Assembly: GCF_027580225.2 (NCBI RefSeq)
Contig: NC_073340.2
Location: 33,527,001-33,591,000, forward strand
DNA length: 64,000 nucleotides
Direction of reading: 5' to 3'
DNA from: Misgurnus anguillicaudatus
Lineage: Eukaryota; Chordata; Actinopteri; Cypriniformes; Cobitidae
Position 1 is the first letter of the stretch. Every line of letters begins with the position of its first letter. Below, in pieces: positions 9,608-19,745 of this stretch. Position numbers and translations under genes: made by a program. The notes beneath the pieces were generated by a model. The model was not told the origin of the DNA and searched no databases. It saw only the letters and a program-made list of their open reading frames with translations.

Positions 9608-11233
9608 ATGACTCCAGCAGATCAACTTGTTTGTCTCCGCCAGAACCACCGCTCCATTGAGGAATTTGTTGAGGATTTCTGTGAACTATCATGTCAGGTA
9701 AACTTCCAGGATTCATTTCTAAAGGACATATTTTACTGTGGATTAGATCGAGACATTGCCCGTACTATGCCACTCCATACACCACACTGGACTTTAGAAC
9801 AGTACATTGACCATGCTCTGTGTTTGTGTGGCTCTCCCTTCACTGTGGGTGTTGTGGATAACAAACCAGAGGCTGTTCACAACACGCCAACCCATATCAT
9901 GCCTGTTCTGTCTGATTCTAATAAATCTTTGTCTGTTCCTAAAATGGCCGCCACCATGCCTGTTCCTAAAATGTCCGCCACCATGACTGATCATAAAATG
10001 GCTGCCATCCTGCCTGTCCCTAAAATGGCCGCCATCCTGCCTGTCTCTGCACCTGCACCTGTTTACGTGCGAGCAACAACCATTCCTGCACCTGAGCTTC
10101 AGGGGGCCATCGTCACCACCACACCTGCACTTATGAGGGCTGTCGTTCACCCTGCACCTGCCGTCAAGATGGCCGCCCTGCCTGATACAACAGCCACAGA
10201 GGTATGCCTCATTGACTGTTTTATTTCTGAATTTGCCATAGCCCTGTGGTGCGTTTGGTCTGCCTTCTGCTCTGTTGTTCCCGAGGTTCCTCAAGGCCCT
10301 GCATCTGATCTCCCCGTCTCATCTGATCTGCCCGTCTCATCTGAGCCGCCCGTCTCATCTGAGCTGCCCGTCTCATCTGAGCTGCCCGTCTCATCTGATC
10401 TGCCCGACTCATCTGAGCTGCCCGTCTCATCTGAGCTGCCCGTCTCATCTGAGCTGCCCGACTCATCTGAGCTGCCCGACTCATCTGAGCTGCCCGACTC
10501 ATCTGAGCTGCCCGACTCATCTGAGCTGCCCGACTCATCTGAGCTGCCCGACTCATCTGAGCTGCCCGACTCATCTGAGCTGCCCGACTCACCTGAGCTG
10601 CCCGACTCACCTGATTCACCTGAGCTGCCCGACTCACCTGATTCACCTGATCTGCCCGACTCACCTGATTCACCTGATCTGCCCGACTCACCTGATTCGT
10701 CTGTCCTGCCCGACTCATCTGATTCGTCTGTCCTGCCCGACTCATCTGATTCGTCTGTCCTGCCCGACTCATCTGATTCGTCTGTCCTGCCCGACTCATC
10801 TGATTCGTCTGTCCTGCCCGACTCATCTGATTCGTCTGTCCTGCCCGACTCATCTGATTCGTCTGTCCTGCCCGACTCATCTGATTCGTCTGTCCTGCCC
10901 GACTCATCTGATTCGTCTGTCCTGCCCGACTCATCTGATTCGTCTGTCCTGCCCGACTCATCTGATGCGTCTGTCCTGCCCGACTCATCTGATGCGTCTG
11001 TCCTGCCCGACTCATCTGATGCGTCTGTCCTGCCCGATTCACCTGTCTTGTCTGATTCATCTGGTCCACCACCTGGGACATCGCCACCCTGGGCTTTGGG
11101 AGCTTTCCCAAGTTTTTTTTTGGGGGGGGGTAGTACCCGGACACAGGGAGGAGGCAGAGGACACCAAGGCGGAGGCCGAAGTGTGCTCGGACCCTTCCTC
11201 TCCCTGTGTTCCAGGTCTATTCCTGCCTCATGA
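9608..11233 (+). CDS. gag-like protein with coding minisatellite
   Basis: The frame has 541 codons and starts at the first ATG after the 5' LTR, in a CACCATGA context. Residues 1-85 match the capsid-type gag domain of fish gypsy elements as I know it: a RSIEEFVEDFCEL-type helix, a GLDRDIA turn, WTLEQYIDHAL and then SPFTVG. Residues about 110-150 hold repeats of PVPKMAA. From about residue 230 the protein is almost entirely LPVSSE/LPDSSE and then VLPDSSDSS repeats. The end is a Gly-rich tail past a T9G9 run. There is no zinc knuckle and no pol domain. The likely role is as a particle component or relic; the repeat region is probably neutral and unstable. A second frame (10275-11693) overlaps the repeats and stays open through the next minisatellite. 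Confidence 0.75.
   Translation: MTPADQLVCLRQNHRSIEEFVEDFCELSCQVNFQDSFLKDIFYCGLDRDIARTMPLHTPHWTLEQYIDHALCLCGSPFTVGVVDNKPEAVHNTPTHIMPVLSDSNKSLSVPKMAATMPVPKMSATMTDHKMAAILPVPKMAAILPVSAPAPVYVRATTIPAPELQGAIVTTTPALMRAVVHPAPAVKMAALPDTTATEVCLIDCFISEFAIALWCVWSAFCSVVPEVPQGPASDLPVSSDLPVSSEPPVSSELPVSSELPVSSDLPDSSELPVSSELPVSSELPDSSELPDSSELPDSSELPDSSELPDSSELPDSSELPDSSELPDSPELPDSPDSPELPDSPDSPDLPDSPDSPDLPDSPDSSVLPDSSDSSVLPDSSDSSVLPDSSDSSVLPDSSDSSVLPDSSDSSVLPDSSDSSVLPDSSDSSVLPDSSDSSVLPDSSDSSVLPDSSDASVLPDSSDASVLPDSSDASVLPDSPVLSDSSGPPPGTSPPWALGAFPSFFLGGGSTRTQGGGRGHQGGGRSVLGPFLSLCSRSIPAS
10298..11062 (+). repeat. 18-bp / 27-bp coding minisatellite
   Basis: The first half is built of 18-bp units of CTGCCCGACTCATCTGAG type. 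The second half shifts to 27-bp units that add TTCGTCTGTC. Because both units are multiples of three and lack stops, several frames on both strands remain open for 300 codons or more. Only the frame continuous with the gag-like domain is given credence. Confidence 0.9.
11113..11130 (+). repeat. T9G9 homopolymer in the gag-like frame
   Basis: Nine T followed by nine G lie inside the reading frame, just 3' of the minisatellite. Such runs gain and lose bases easily, both in replication and in sequencing. The gag-like frame closes about 100 bp later, while another frame is open to 11693. Confidence 0.85.
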
Positions 11234-11561
11234 TCTAGCTCCATGTCTGCCCCATGACCCAGGTCCAAGCCTGCCCCATGACCCAGGTCCTAGCCTGCCC
11301 CATGACCCAGGTCCTAGCCTGCCCCATGACCCAGGTCCTAGCCTGCCCCATGACCCAGGACCTAGCCTGCCCCATGACCCAGGTCCTAGCCTGCCCCATG
11401 ACCCAGGTCCTAGCCTGCCCCATGACCCAGGTCCTAGCCTGCCCCATGTCCAAGGTCCTAGCCTGCCCCATGACCCAGGCCCGCAGCTGCCCCATGACCC
11501 AGGCCCGCATCTGCCTCATGTTCCTGGACCATCCTGGCCATATGACCCAGGACCTCCCCTG
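11232..11561 (+). repeat. 24-bp minisatellite
   Basis: About 14 units of 24 bp of the type CCCATGACCCAGGTCCTAG. In the frame open to 11693 they encode eight-residue LPHDPGPS repeats. The gag-like frame stops at 11233, at the threshold of this array. Confidence 0.9.
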
Positions 11562-11674
11562 AACTGCCCTGCCTTTGCCAAGAGGTCCTGGCCCGCCCGC
11601 CCACCCTCTATTGGACTTTGTAATTTGTATGTTGGACTGTATGTTCTGTTTGTTGGGCTCCGGGAGTCGCCCTT

Positions 11675-11688
11675 TAGAGGGGGGGTTC
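11675..11688 (+). other. polypurine tract
   Basis: TAGAGGGGGGGTTC lies immediately before the TG that opens the 3' LTR. This is the expected position of the plus-strand priming site of an LTR element and supports the LTR boundary. Confidence 0.75.
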
Positions 11689-12154
11689 TGTAATGGTTTT
11701 GTTCTGTGTTTACTTGTGTTCTGTGTATTTTTGTATTTTGGACTTTTATTTTGATACCCTGCTCTGTTCTGACTTTTATTTTGATATTCATCATGCCATG
11801 TCACAGTTCACACTTCCTGTCTGTCTGTATATAAGTCACTTCCTGTTCACCTGCTCCTGGCTGATTATTACATCGCCATCCTGTTTGTATCTGCCTGTAT
11901 TCTGATTCTGATTCTGTTATTCTGTTTATCTGTTACCCTGTTACCTGCATCTGCCTGTGTTTGACTTCTGCCTGTATTTTGGATTTAATGCCTGTTTGCC
12001 GCCTGCCCTGATATATTTTGCCTGTCTCTGGATTACGATTGTGGATTTACCCTGTTTGGATTTGTTTGCTGGCCCTTATTGGGATTTTACTAATAAACAC
12101 CTTTAGCACATGGATTCTCCTCTTCATCGCTTTCTTTAAAGCACACCCGTTACA
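11689..12154 (+). repeat. 3' LTR
   Basis: 466 bp, starting TGTAATGG and ending GTTACA. TATATAAG lies at 11828-11835. It is followed by the ATTGC duplication. Confidence 0.92.
12092..12097 (+). terminator. LTR poly(A) signal
   Basis: AATAAA in the 3' LTR, the expected 3'-end signal for the element's transcript. Confidence 0.6.
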
Positions 12155-12159
12155 ATTGC

Positions 12160-12889
12160 GAAATTTTAAAAGTAGTACCAAAAGTATTTAAAATGACGAT
12201 GTGCTGCAGCTGCAGTCCTTTCTGGAGTATATGAAGTAAAGAGAAGTTTTTAAAGTTATTAATTCACAAAGACGTTAATCAAGCTTCTCTCTGAATTTTA
12301 CATTTCAAAAGTACAACTGAAAGGCGGCAATGTCGCAAATCTGTGATGTAGCAGTAAGAGCCAATAAGCGTTTGATATCACTGCGCTAAAGCAATGTGTC
12401 ATAAAGCTTCTTGAGGTTCAATATTTGAATTTAAATTCATAATGAACATGAGATTTGACGTTTACGGTCGTTGATAAGAACTGGAATCAAGATCGCTGGA
12501 TCTTGAGTAAATGAGTAAACTGTCTTAAATAAAAAAAGTCAGAAAATACGACTGAAAACATGTCATTAAGATGAGTAAGAAACGCCAATGCCAGCTATTT
12601 TAATATTTATGAATAGGAATACATACAAATTTGTACGTCTGTAAAACTGTTAATGCGTAAATAATTATCATAGTCTTGTCAACACGTTGATATTATACGT
12701 TTCAGTGCTTATGAAAACGTAAAGTAAATATACTTCTCATGAGATCACGTTGCTCATTGAATTGCTCAAAAATAGGCACTATGAAAAGTATATTATTTAT
12801 AGACATTACTGAGATTTTGGAGCTATAGACAAGATTGACAGCAAATAAGTTTTGTTTTGTCATCACAAAAAGCTGTCATCTTGCTTTAT
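12160..12889. other. unassigned AT-rich DNA
   Basis: No recognisable repeat, RNA or exon. Confidence 0.3.
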
Positions 12890-13630
12890 TGCGGCTTTCA
12901 CATAGGACACGATGTGCGCTGCGCTCGCTGCTAGGTTCAGCTGCATTCAGACAGCCAGCGATGTTATCGCTGTGTGTCGCCCGTCTCTTCCAATAAGGCG
13001 TTTCTAAATCTGCTTTTCATAAACAAATGAGTACCATCCACACCAGTAAATGATGAGAGAAGGATGACGTGGACTCCACTGCTTCGTTCTCATTGGTAGT
13101 CGCTCCCGAAAATTCGCTCGACATTTGCATAAAGTTAAACTTTCTTAACTTTTTCACATTGCTGGACACACCGATATGGTCGCCAATGGTCACTTTCGCT
13201 CGTGCCGCCGGAAGTTGCCCGTTTTCCATTGAAATGAATGAGATTGCGTCGCTCTGCTACTGCTGGCTGTCTGAATGGAGCGTTCAGCATAGCCAAGCGA
13301 TTTGCGCTCTGCTGGCCAGACCAAAGTAGGCGGGGTTTTCAATAAATTACTACAGTGTTTATATTTGTATTTCATTCCTTCCGATGTCTCTGTAGTAGTG
13401 TAAACTTGTATTATAAAGCTCCGGGAATTCCGAAACACACAGTATAAGCTTTTCGTCCATTTTGACTTGCTTGTATGCCCCGTTTCTATTGGCCGCGCGG
13501 GTAATCGTCAAAGAGCACAGCGCAAAAGGTAAATTATTTTGAACTTTGACAGCGGCGTGAGCGCAAGCTGCGCAAGCCATTGAAATGAATGGGTTTCATA
13601 GCGCACACCGCATCCTATGTGAAAGCCGCA
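12890..13630. mobile_element. MITE with GCGGCTTTCACATAGGA ends
   Basis: The left end TGCGGCTTTCACATAGGACA and the right end TCCTATGTGAAAGCCGCA are inverted, and a GTGTGCGCT block follows inside both arms. The 740-bp interior is GC-richer than its flanks and contains several short frames with no recognisable domain. No unambiguous target duplication was found; the flanks TTTAT and TAAA are complementary rather than repeated. Confidence 0.7.
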
Positions 13631-14214
13631 TAAAACTACTGTATAATTATAAAGTATATGAGGTGAACTGTATGGGTCTTTTTTACCTTGATCACCCCTG
13701 ATCACTATTTGAAGAGTTCAGATGCAAAACCCTCTAAGTACATCTCACATGTTTTCTTGTAAATGAGCATTTTTACATTTCTTATGTTTTGTTTTAGTAA
13801 TTTGGCAGTAAATGACAATGAAAAGGTTATTAGTCAGTGATTAAAATTGTTCCTATTTTTACAAATCTCACTTTAGGCATTTTATTGGTATTTTACCAAT
13901 TTGACTGTCTTTGGCTGCCAAATCCTTGCATAAATCTCCACTAAAAAATCTCCAAGCTCTCTTCACTGTCAATTCTGAATAAATATAAAAGGCTTAAAAT
14001 TTCGGTCAATATCCTTCTTTTAAAAAGTGGAATTAAGGCAAAACTATTTGCTAAACGTATATTACTTGCCGAGAGCATTTGGTTAATATCATCATGTTTT
14101 TTTTTTATTTAGCAGCTTTTGCATCTGAGCTTTTCATATGCTATCATTGTACAGAGAAAAGCTTAAAGATTCATTCAAGTAGTTAACTTTGTGCTACATA
14201 CAAATTCTAGTTTT
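13631..14214. other. unassigned AT-rich DNA
   Basis: Nothing recognisable. Confidence 0.3.
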
Positions 14215-14590
14215 GAAGGGGACCTATCACGAAAATCTGACTTTTTCCATATTTAAGTGCTTTAATTTGGTCCCCAGTGCTTCTATTAACCTAGAAAATG
14301 TGAAAAAGATCAACCCAGTAACTTAGTTTTGGTAAACCATTCTCTGCAAGCATGTGAAAAACAGACCATTGAAATTTGGCTCCCCTTGTGATGTCAGAAG
14401 GGGATAATACCGCACCTTAATCTGCACTAAGGACACACCCAAAAACGACACATTTTTGCTCACATCTACAAAGTGGCAATTTTAACATGTTATAATAAAT
14501 TATCCATGGGGTATTTTGAGCTAAAACTTCATATACGTATTCTGGGGGCACCAAAGATTTATTGTACATCTTTTAAACAAAACCAAGGTG
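14215..14590. repeat. MITE family M1, degraded copy
   Basis: Reverse-orientation relative of 5336-5810: it shares TGACTTTTTCCAT, GATCAACCCAGTAACTTAG and GCAAGCATGTGAAAAA. The right terminus is eroded. Confidence 0.65.
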
Positions 14591-15479
14591 TTCATTTTTG
14601 GGTGAACTATCCCTGTAAAAAGCCAGGGAAAATTTCGAGATAACAACGCACGTGCCCATATGGCATTTCACCTAGCAAATGCTCTTCGACTTTGCGTTTC
14701 AAAAAACAAAACCCAGTTTGAGTGAAACAAACCATTTAAGCAGAATGGCATTGTGACCCATTACAGATCAGACCTGCAGTTTTCCAACTGGAGGAGCCGC
14801 CACCTCGCTGCCGCCCATCCTGTATTCCCCTTTTAATTGTGCCACTTGAGAAATTTACGTGCCTGTGAATATGGCATGAATCTCACGCTTATTGCGGTAT
14901 CATTAGCAGGCACATTTAAGCAACATCTGTGTGCTATAGAGCTAATTGAAGTACCACGGCGTCAGCTGTAAATCCACGGGAAGATGGCAGATCGAGCTCG
15001 GCACTGCTGAGCTAGCCGCTAACAGTCAGCCTGTTCCTGCAATCTGCCACGTACCAACCTGGCACACACAAAACACACTCGCTTGCTATAACACACACAT
15101 ACGGTACGCACGCATGTGCATGTGATGTCCGAAACATACAGCCAAAGGGGTTAATGATCATTTTTGACACCCTGTTACACGAATATAGCTGTTTTCACTA
15201 AATTGATGCATTATGGTATCAGATATGCAATAAGCAATATCTTGCAAGCATCAAAACAGACTGATCAATTGCATTATTTAGAGACATGTTCTATGGTTAC
15301 CCAGCAAGCAACAGTAATTTCAACTATAGACCTGGGCTGAGTTTCCCGATAACGATTGAACTTAGCACTTAACATTTTTGATTCGATTCAGTTATGTATA
15401 TTGCTTGATTTGTCGATATTACAGTTTTCTACATCTGCTATTTCGCTGCTACTTTGTTGTTGCATCGCAAGCTGTCAGT
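14591..15479. other. low-repeat DNA, possible conserved non-coding element
   Basis: The part at 14745-15010 is moderately GC-rich, free of recognised repeats and of inverted ends, and rich in homeodomain-like AATTA and TTTAATTG cores. That texture is typical of developmental enhancers but is not proof. A fragment GAGTTTCCCGATAACGATTG at 15341-15360 resembles a common cyprinid repeat. Confidence 0.25.
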
Positions 15480-16160
15480 CAGGCTAGGTTTACATGGAAA
15501 CGATCTGAACGGAAACTGCAAAAGTGGCGTTACGTTATCACTTTTTATTCCACGTTTATACGAGCGTTTTGAGGGGGAAATCTGCGTGCATATGGTGACG
15601 AAAGAAGTGTGTGATATTCGATGTAGTATGCACTCCAGGCGGCTAGGTGTCAATGTGAAGCACTGACAAACAATAAAACCAAGTCCGTGTGCCTGCGTAC
15701 AACCTTCTTCCTGTTTCTCCCAGGTCTCGTCCAAAGCCGTCTGCTTAGTCTCCGACGAATTGGCGCATTAACAGTTTGACTGAGGTCATTAATGCGCCTT
15801 CTATGATCAGTAATACTAGCTGTGAATATTTCGTACAACTGCTGGAAAGACTCTTGTATATTTATCAGAGCTGCTATGGCAACTTAAAGGTCCGACGTAT
15901 GGAAATAATCCGACATGTTTGTTGTTATTTTATGACGTAAACACGTACGCTACGAGAGCCACCGTGAGCAGACTTTTGCATTTTTACTCTTTAGCCGAGA
16001 ACGCGATGGTAGATCGTTTTTAAGATTTCCACTCTCGAGGGCTGTTTCACTTTTTTGCGTTTTTAAGCCCCTAAAACACCGTCGTCGTGTAAACGAAAGG
16101 CACATCCGATAAAATATTTTTACGTTTTCACCCTCGAGCATTCTCGTGTAAACAGGCCCT
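15480..16160. mobile_element. MITE with GTTTACA ends
   Basis: The left end CAGGCTAGGTTTACATGGAAAC and the right end TCGTGTAAACAGGCCCT are inverted but imperfect. The right arm carries GAAAACGT-like motifs typical of the fish AGGGCCTGTTTACACGA MITE. No clean duplication is seen, so the boundaries are approximate. Confidence 0.55.
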
Positions 16161-16305
16161 CAGACAGACAGCATTGATAGTATTGATAGATTACGAAAAT
16201 GCACGCTTGATGGAAATGCATAGATGGATGTCAAACTAAAGGTACATAAATATAATTATTTATAATTATTTATTTGTCTCCATTTTGACGTATTGTTACA
16301 CCTAA

Positions 16306-16446
16306 ATTTGCCTGTATGCATAACACTTCTAGCCAAACTGACTTATAGTGCATTACAAGATATACGGTACATTTTTATCAGTATGTGTGTTCCCTGGGTT
16401 AAAACCCATGACCTTTTGTGCTGCTAATGCAATGCCCTACCACCAT
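16306..16446 (-). repeat. tRNA-derived V-SINE
   Basis: The minus strand carries a degenerate head with the B-box region complementary to TGGGTTAAAACCCATGACC, and the body TACTGATAAAAATGTACC. It is the same family as 6028-6183. Confidence 0.65.
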
Positions 16447-17034
16447 AAACATATACTTTACTCTTTGACAGTTTTGGGTACGCTATAGACCAGGTCTGTT
16501 CCTTCCCAATCCACCAAATCAACATTTTCTGTTTTTGTGTTTTGTTTTTTCGATCATAAGTGTTATGGCCGAGCAAACAGAAACTGTGAAGAACTGAGTG
16601 TTTCTATATCCAGATGAGGGGAGATTTCTGGACTTCATTAAGTTGGCTTTGGCTCCTTGTTAAACTAAACATAAATATCCACCCCCCTTTCCACTGCCAA
16701 CCACAACCACACCAATTAGTAACAACAGGGGTACTGGGAGAAAAAAAAGGGTGGGGGGGTTCACTGCAGTCCACTCGCTGGGTGGTATGGATCTTTCAGC
16801 TATTGAAAATCAATAGTCACATGACAGGCACAGGGTCAGAGGTCAGGTAAATTAAGCACTTTAAGCTCTTGGCCCGCAGTAGCCTGATTCTCAGCAGAAA
16901 CGATTGCTATCAGACTGATGTCTAACAGTGTCTTTCACACTGAAACATGATCTGAGGAGCATATGGACTCTCGCTCACACTCAAATGGACAGACATTTTT
17001 CATAAAAGCACCCCATTTGTGTGTATATATAATA
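16447..17034. other. unassigned DNA
   Basis: A G-run within AAGGGTGGGGGGGTTC near 16748-16762 is the only notable feature. No exon or RNA is recognised. Confidence 0.3.
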
Positions 17035-17110
17035 GGGCTGTGATGGTACACAGAATTTGCTCGTACCTCGGCTTGGGGGTCCCGGATCAATAGGATTCGG
17101 GTACAGTAGG
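17035..17110. repeat. hAT-like element end, fragment
   Basis: TAGGGCTGTGATGGTACAC resembles the end of a hAT element of the TAGGGMTG type. The other end is not found nearby. Confidence 0.35.
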
Positions 17111-17294
17111 GACAACAAAGAAGTGTCATAAAATGTATTTTATAAAACAGTGACAGACATAATTCTTAATGTGAAGTAGACTGAACTCTGTTGAACTTCA
17201 GCATGCATTTTTAATCCTTTAAAAAATAAATGTAAAACTGTCTTTTCAGTATAAAGTACAAATCATTCAATCTATACTTTTTTTTCTATATATA

Positions 17295-17421
17295 CTAGTC
17301 AACATTTGAAATGGATCAAAAAAGTTTATCAAACTTGTCCTAAGCCAAGAACAGGTATTAGTGATTGGTTTTATGTAATTTTTTATTAAAGGTTTTGATG
17401 CACTTCAAATGTTGACTAGTG
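17295..17421. mobile_element. small foldback MITE
   Basis: Inverted ends ACTAGTCAACATTTGAA / TTCAAATGTTGACTAGT with a 90-bp centre. TA lies on both sides of the longer CACTAGTC-type terminus. The type is widespread in fish. Confidence 0.65.
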
Positions 17422-18256
17422 TACATTCCTAACACAATGATCATTTAAACAGTAAAAAGTAAATTAGTTAGATACAGTAAAACCACTGTAAAACAAATGG
17501 GATAACCTGTCACAGATAGTGTTGGTTTGTGTTTTGACCGTATTAACTCAATATTAGTTTTTTTACTATCGTAACTTTTTATGTTGTGTGAGTAAACACA
17601 TTCATTGTTTTGTTGTTAGTTTAGCAACTTTAATGTTTGGGTCTAAACAGCAACACAACATTTGATGTTCATGCACTCTTGATTATACAACGTCAAGAAA
17701 ACGTATAACGTATAATTATTTTATCTGTCATTTAAAATATCAACCTTTATTGATTTTATAAAAATGATAAAATGTTTTATAGTGAGCACAGGATGCATTA
17801 GTGTGCTGTATTCCCTCCAGAGTGATGTCACCTCCTGTATGATGACATCATTAGGGATTCAAGTGATATTTCACATTTGTACACATTGACAGCCAATTAA
17901 AACATGTTTTTTTCAGACATATTGATTAGAAAAACAAAATTAATGACATTAATCACAAAAGTGAAAATGTTTAAACCTTTTGTTTACTTAATTGTGAAGA
18001 AATACTACTTTAAAAAGTTTTAAGCATACTGAGACACATGAGCACAAACCCAGCAAACAATTTTGGGTTTAAAGATGTCTAATAGCCGTCGAAACACCCC
18101 AGAAGTTTAAGGTAAAACGAGGCAAAATTTGGGCTATGAATAATTTAATAGCATCTAACCATAGCCCAAAAATAAAAAACAAAATAAATAAAACCAGATA
18201 CCTTGTAATCTCTGTTGACTTTGCTTACATGATGGTACATCATACATCTTACAATT
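17422..18256. other. unassigned AT-rich DNA
   Basis: The stretch 18060-18170 has short inverted pieces around TTTGGGCTATG, possibly a transposon fragment related to 22770-22830, which shares a CAAAATTTGGGCT-like motif. Confidence 0.3.
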
Positions 18257-19089
18257 TGAAGAGTTTGGTTCCAAAACGCAATAAATCCATTTTGACAAAT
18301 TTCGGTAAAAACGTGTTTTCTATACCAATAAAGTGACAAGATGAAAACCACTATTTTCTGTTACAAACTTTCACATAGCATCTTTAGGTTATAAAAACAT
18401 AAAAAATTCAAATCCATAACTTGATTTTCAAAGATTTATTATAAAAACTAATTCTTTTTTCCACAAAATGCAATAAATCCATTAAATCAATGTATAAATG
18501 TGCATTCATCTTTACCATTTTATATTTATTTAGTTGACTAGTGGTATACAATGCTTAAAAAATAAACATTAATGGCATTAACCAAAACACTTACTTTGTT
18601 ATATTAAGAACACAATGTTTTAGCATGAGAAGCTTGATGCTGTCTGGAGAACAAGCAACCGAGTGCCTCTCGCGGAAATTATTAGCTGTTGATGGCTTAC
18701 GTTTCTTTCCCGTCACAGAAAACCATCACAGGTTTGGCAATGCTATTAAAGTATTATTTTGTTTTGTTTGTTGATCACGAAGTACAAAGTAGATGAGGAA
18801 AATTAGGATTCCGTGTACTCAGCGCGCCGCCATGTTTGTTTACATTGCGTGAATGGTCCGCTGTAATATCAGAAATGGATTTATTGCGTTCTGTAAAAAA
18901 GGAGGAGTGGCGTTTGTCGCATTTTGGGAAAAAAGGGAGAAAAGATGACAGAATATCACGGCGGGTATTGGATTTTGCGTAAAATTAATTATTTACTTTT
19001 AACTACTGACCTGATATAATACTGATTTTGGCAATAACTCATTTTTTTTCAAAAATGGCGTTTATCGCGTTTTGGAACCAAACTCTTCA
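18257..19089. mobile_element. MITE with GAAGAGTTTGGTTCC ends
   Basis: The left end GAAGAGTTTGGTTCCAAAAC and the right end GTTTTGGAACCAAACTCTTC are perfect inverts. A second inverted pair inside (AATGCAATAAATCCATT near 18467; AATGGATTTATTGCGTT near 18876) repeats the motif. 830 bp, no coding capacity. Confidence 0.75.
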
Positions 19090-19139
19090 TTTATTTTGGC
19101 AAAATCACCAAAAACAACGAAATTCAAGTTTATTTTGGC

Positions 19140-19335
19140 TATAAGTGGGTTTCTCCAAAGCTATCCCATGGCAATTCGTATGTATTTTACGAGGTGGCTT
19201 ATTTGTAAGACCATATTTGTCTTGACCCCTGTGACATTGGGGTTAAGGGTGGGGTGTCGTTATAGTTTTTTTTAATGATAATCGTACGTTTTTGCACAAT
19301 TAACATCATACTAATTCATATGAATTAACCAGCTT
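19140..19335. repeat. AATTCGTA-type MITE, copy 1
   Basis: Shares CAATTCGTATGTATTTTACG and GAGGTGGCT with 42828-42972 and, in interrupted form, with 51630-52270. It is imperfectly palindromic around a central GTGACATTGGGG block. Confidence 0.6.
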
Positions 19336-19344
19336 GTAAAATAG

Positions 19345-19745
19345 TGCTGTGAAATTGAATCGTGCCAATGTGCGTTTTCTCAATGAATGAATTTTAAAGA
19401 ATTACAGTGAAATGCCGCCACATCAAAAAGCCAGAGGGCGCTCTCGGGCAGAAACGGCACAGAAGTATCATTACAAACACTATTTCAGGAAATATCTAGA
19501 GGCATATGTATATCGCTGTTCTTCAATTGTTTTAGGTATTTTCATGATAATAAAGAATATTTTGAATGATTGTGTTTGACGAGTGTTTCTTTTTTAAATG
19601 CACATTATAAACGACTCAAACTCTTAGTAATTTTAGATTGATAAGGACTTCCTACTGATCACAGAGTTGATTCCTACTGAAACACAGAATCGATTTCAGA
19701 CAGGTATTTTTAATGGGGAACTCGATGCATCGATGCACAGCCCTA
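19345..19745. repeat. dispersed repeat family R1, copy 2
   Basis: The longer relative of 3690-3985, ending GATGCATCGATGCACAGCCC. This end resembles known fish hAT termini (GGGCTGTGCATCGATG read inverted). Confidence 0.6.

Larger units (their letters stand above)
9079..12159 (+). mobile_element. non-autonomous Ty3/gypsy-derived LTR retrotransposon
   Basis: A complete LTR element (9084-12154) is flanked by the 5-bp duplication ATTGC at 9079-9083 and 12155-12159. Both LTRs begin TGTAATGG and end TTACA (TG...CA). Order: 5' LTR, short leader, gag-like frame 9608-11233, a second minisatellite, a polypurine tract and the 3' LTR. There is no protease, reverse transcriptase, RNase H or integrase, so it must be moved by enzymes of a related element. 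The two LTRs differ only by two small indels, which implies a recent insertion. No TGG-type primer binding site is evident directly after the 5' LTR, which is unusual. Confidence 0.92.

Noticed and set aside
10221..11268. Minus-strand frames of 307 and 325 codons across the LTR element
   Set aside because: They are mirror images of the 18/27-bp minisatellite, whose units lack stops in several frames; no unique domain.
13069..13438. Several overlapping frames of 70-86 codons
   Set aside because: All lie inside the GCGGCTTTCACATAGGA MITE and do not resemble a transposase.
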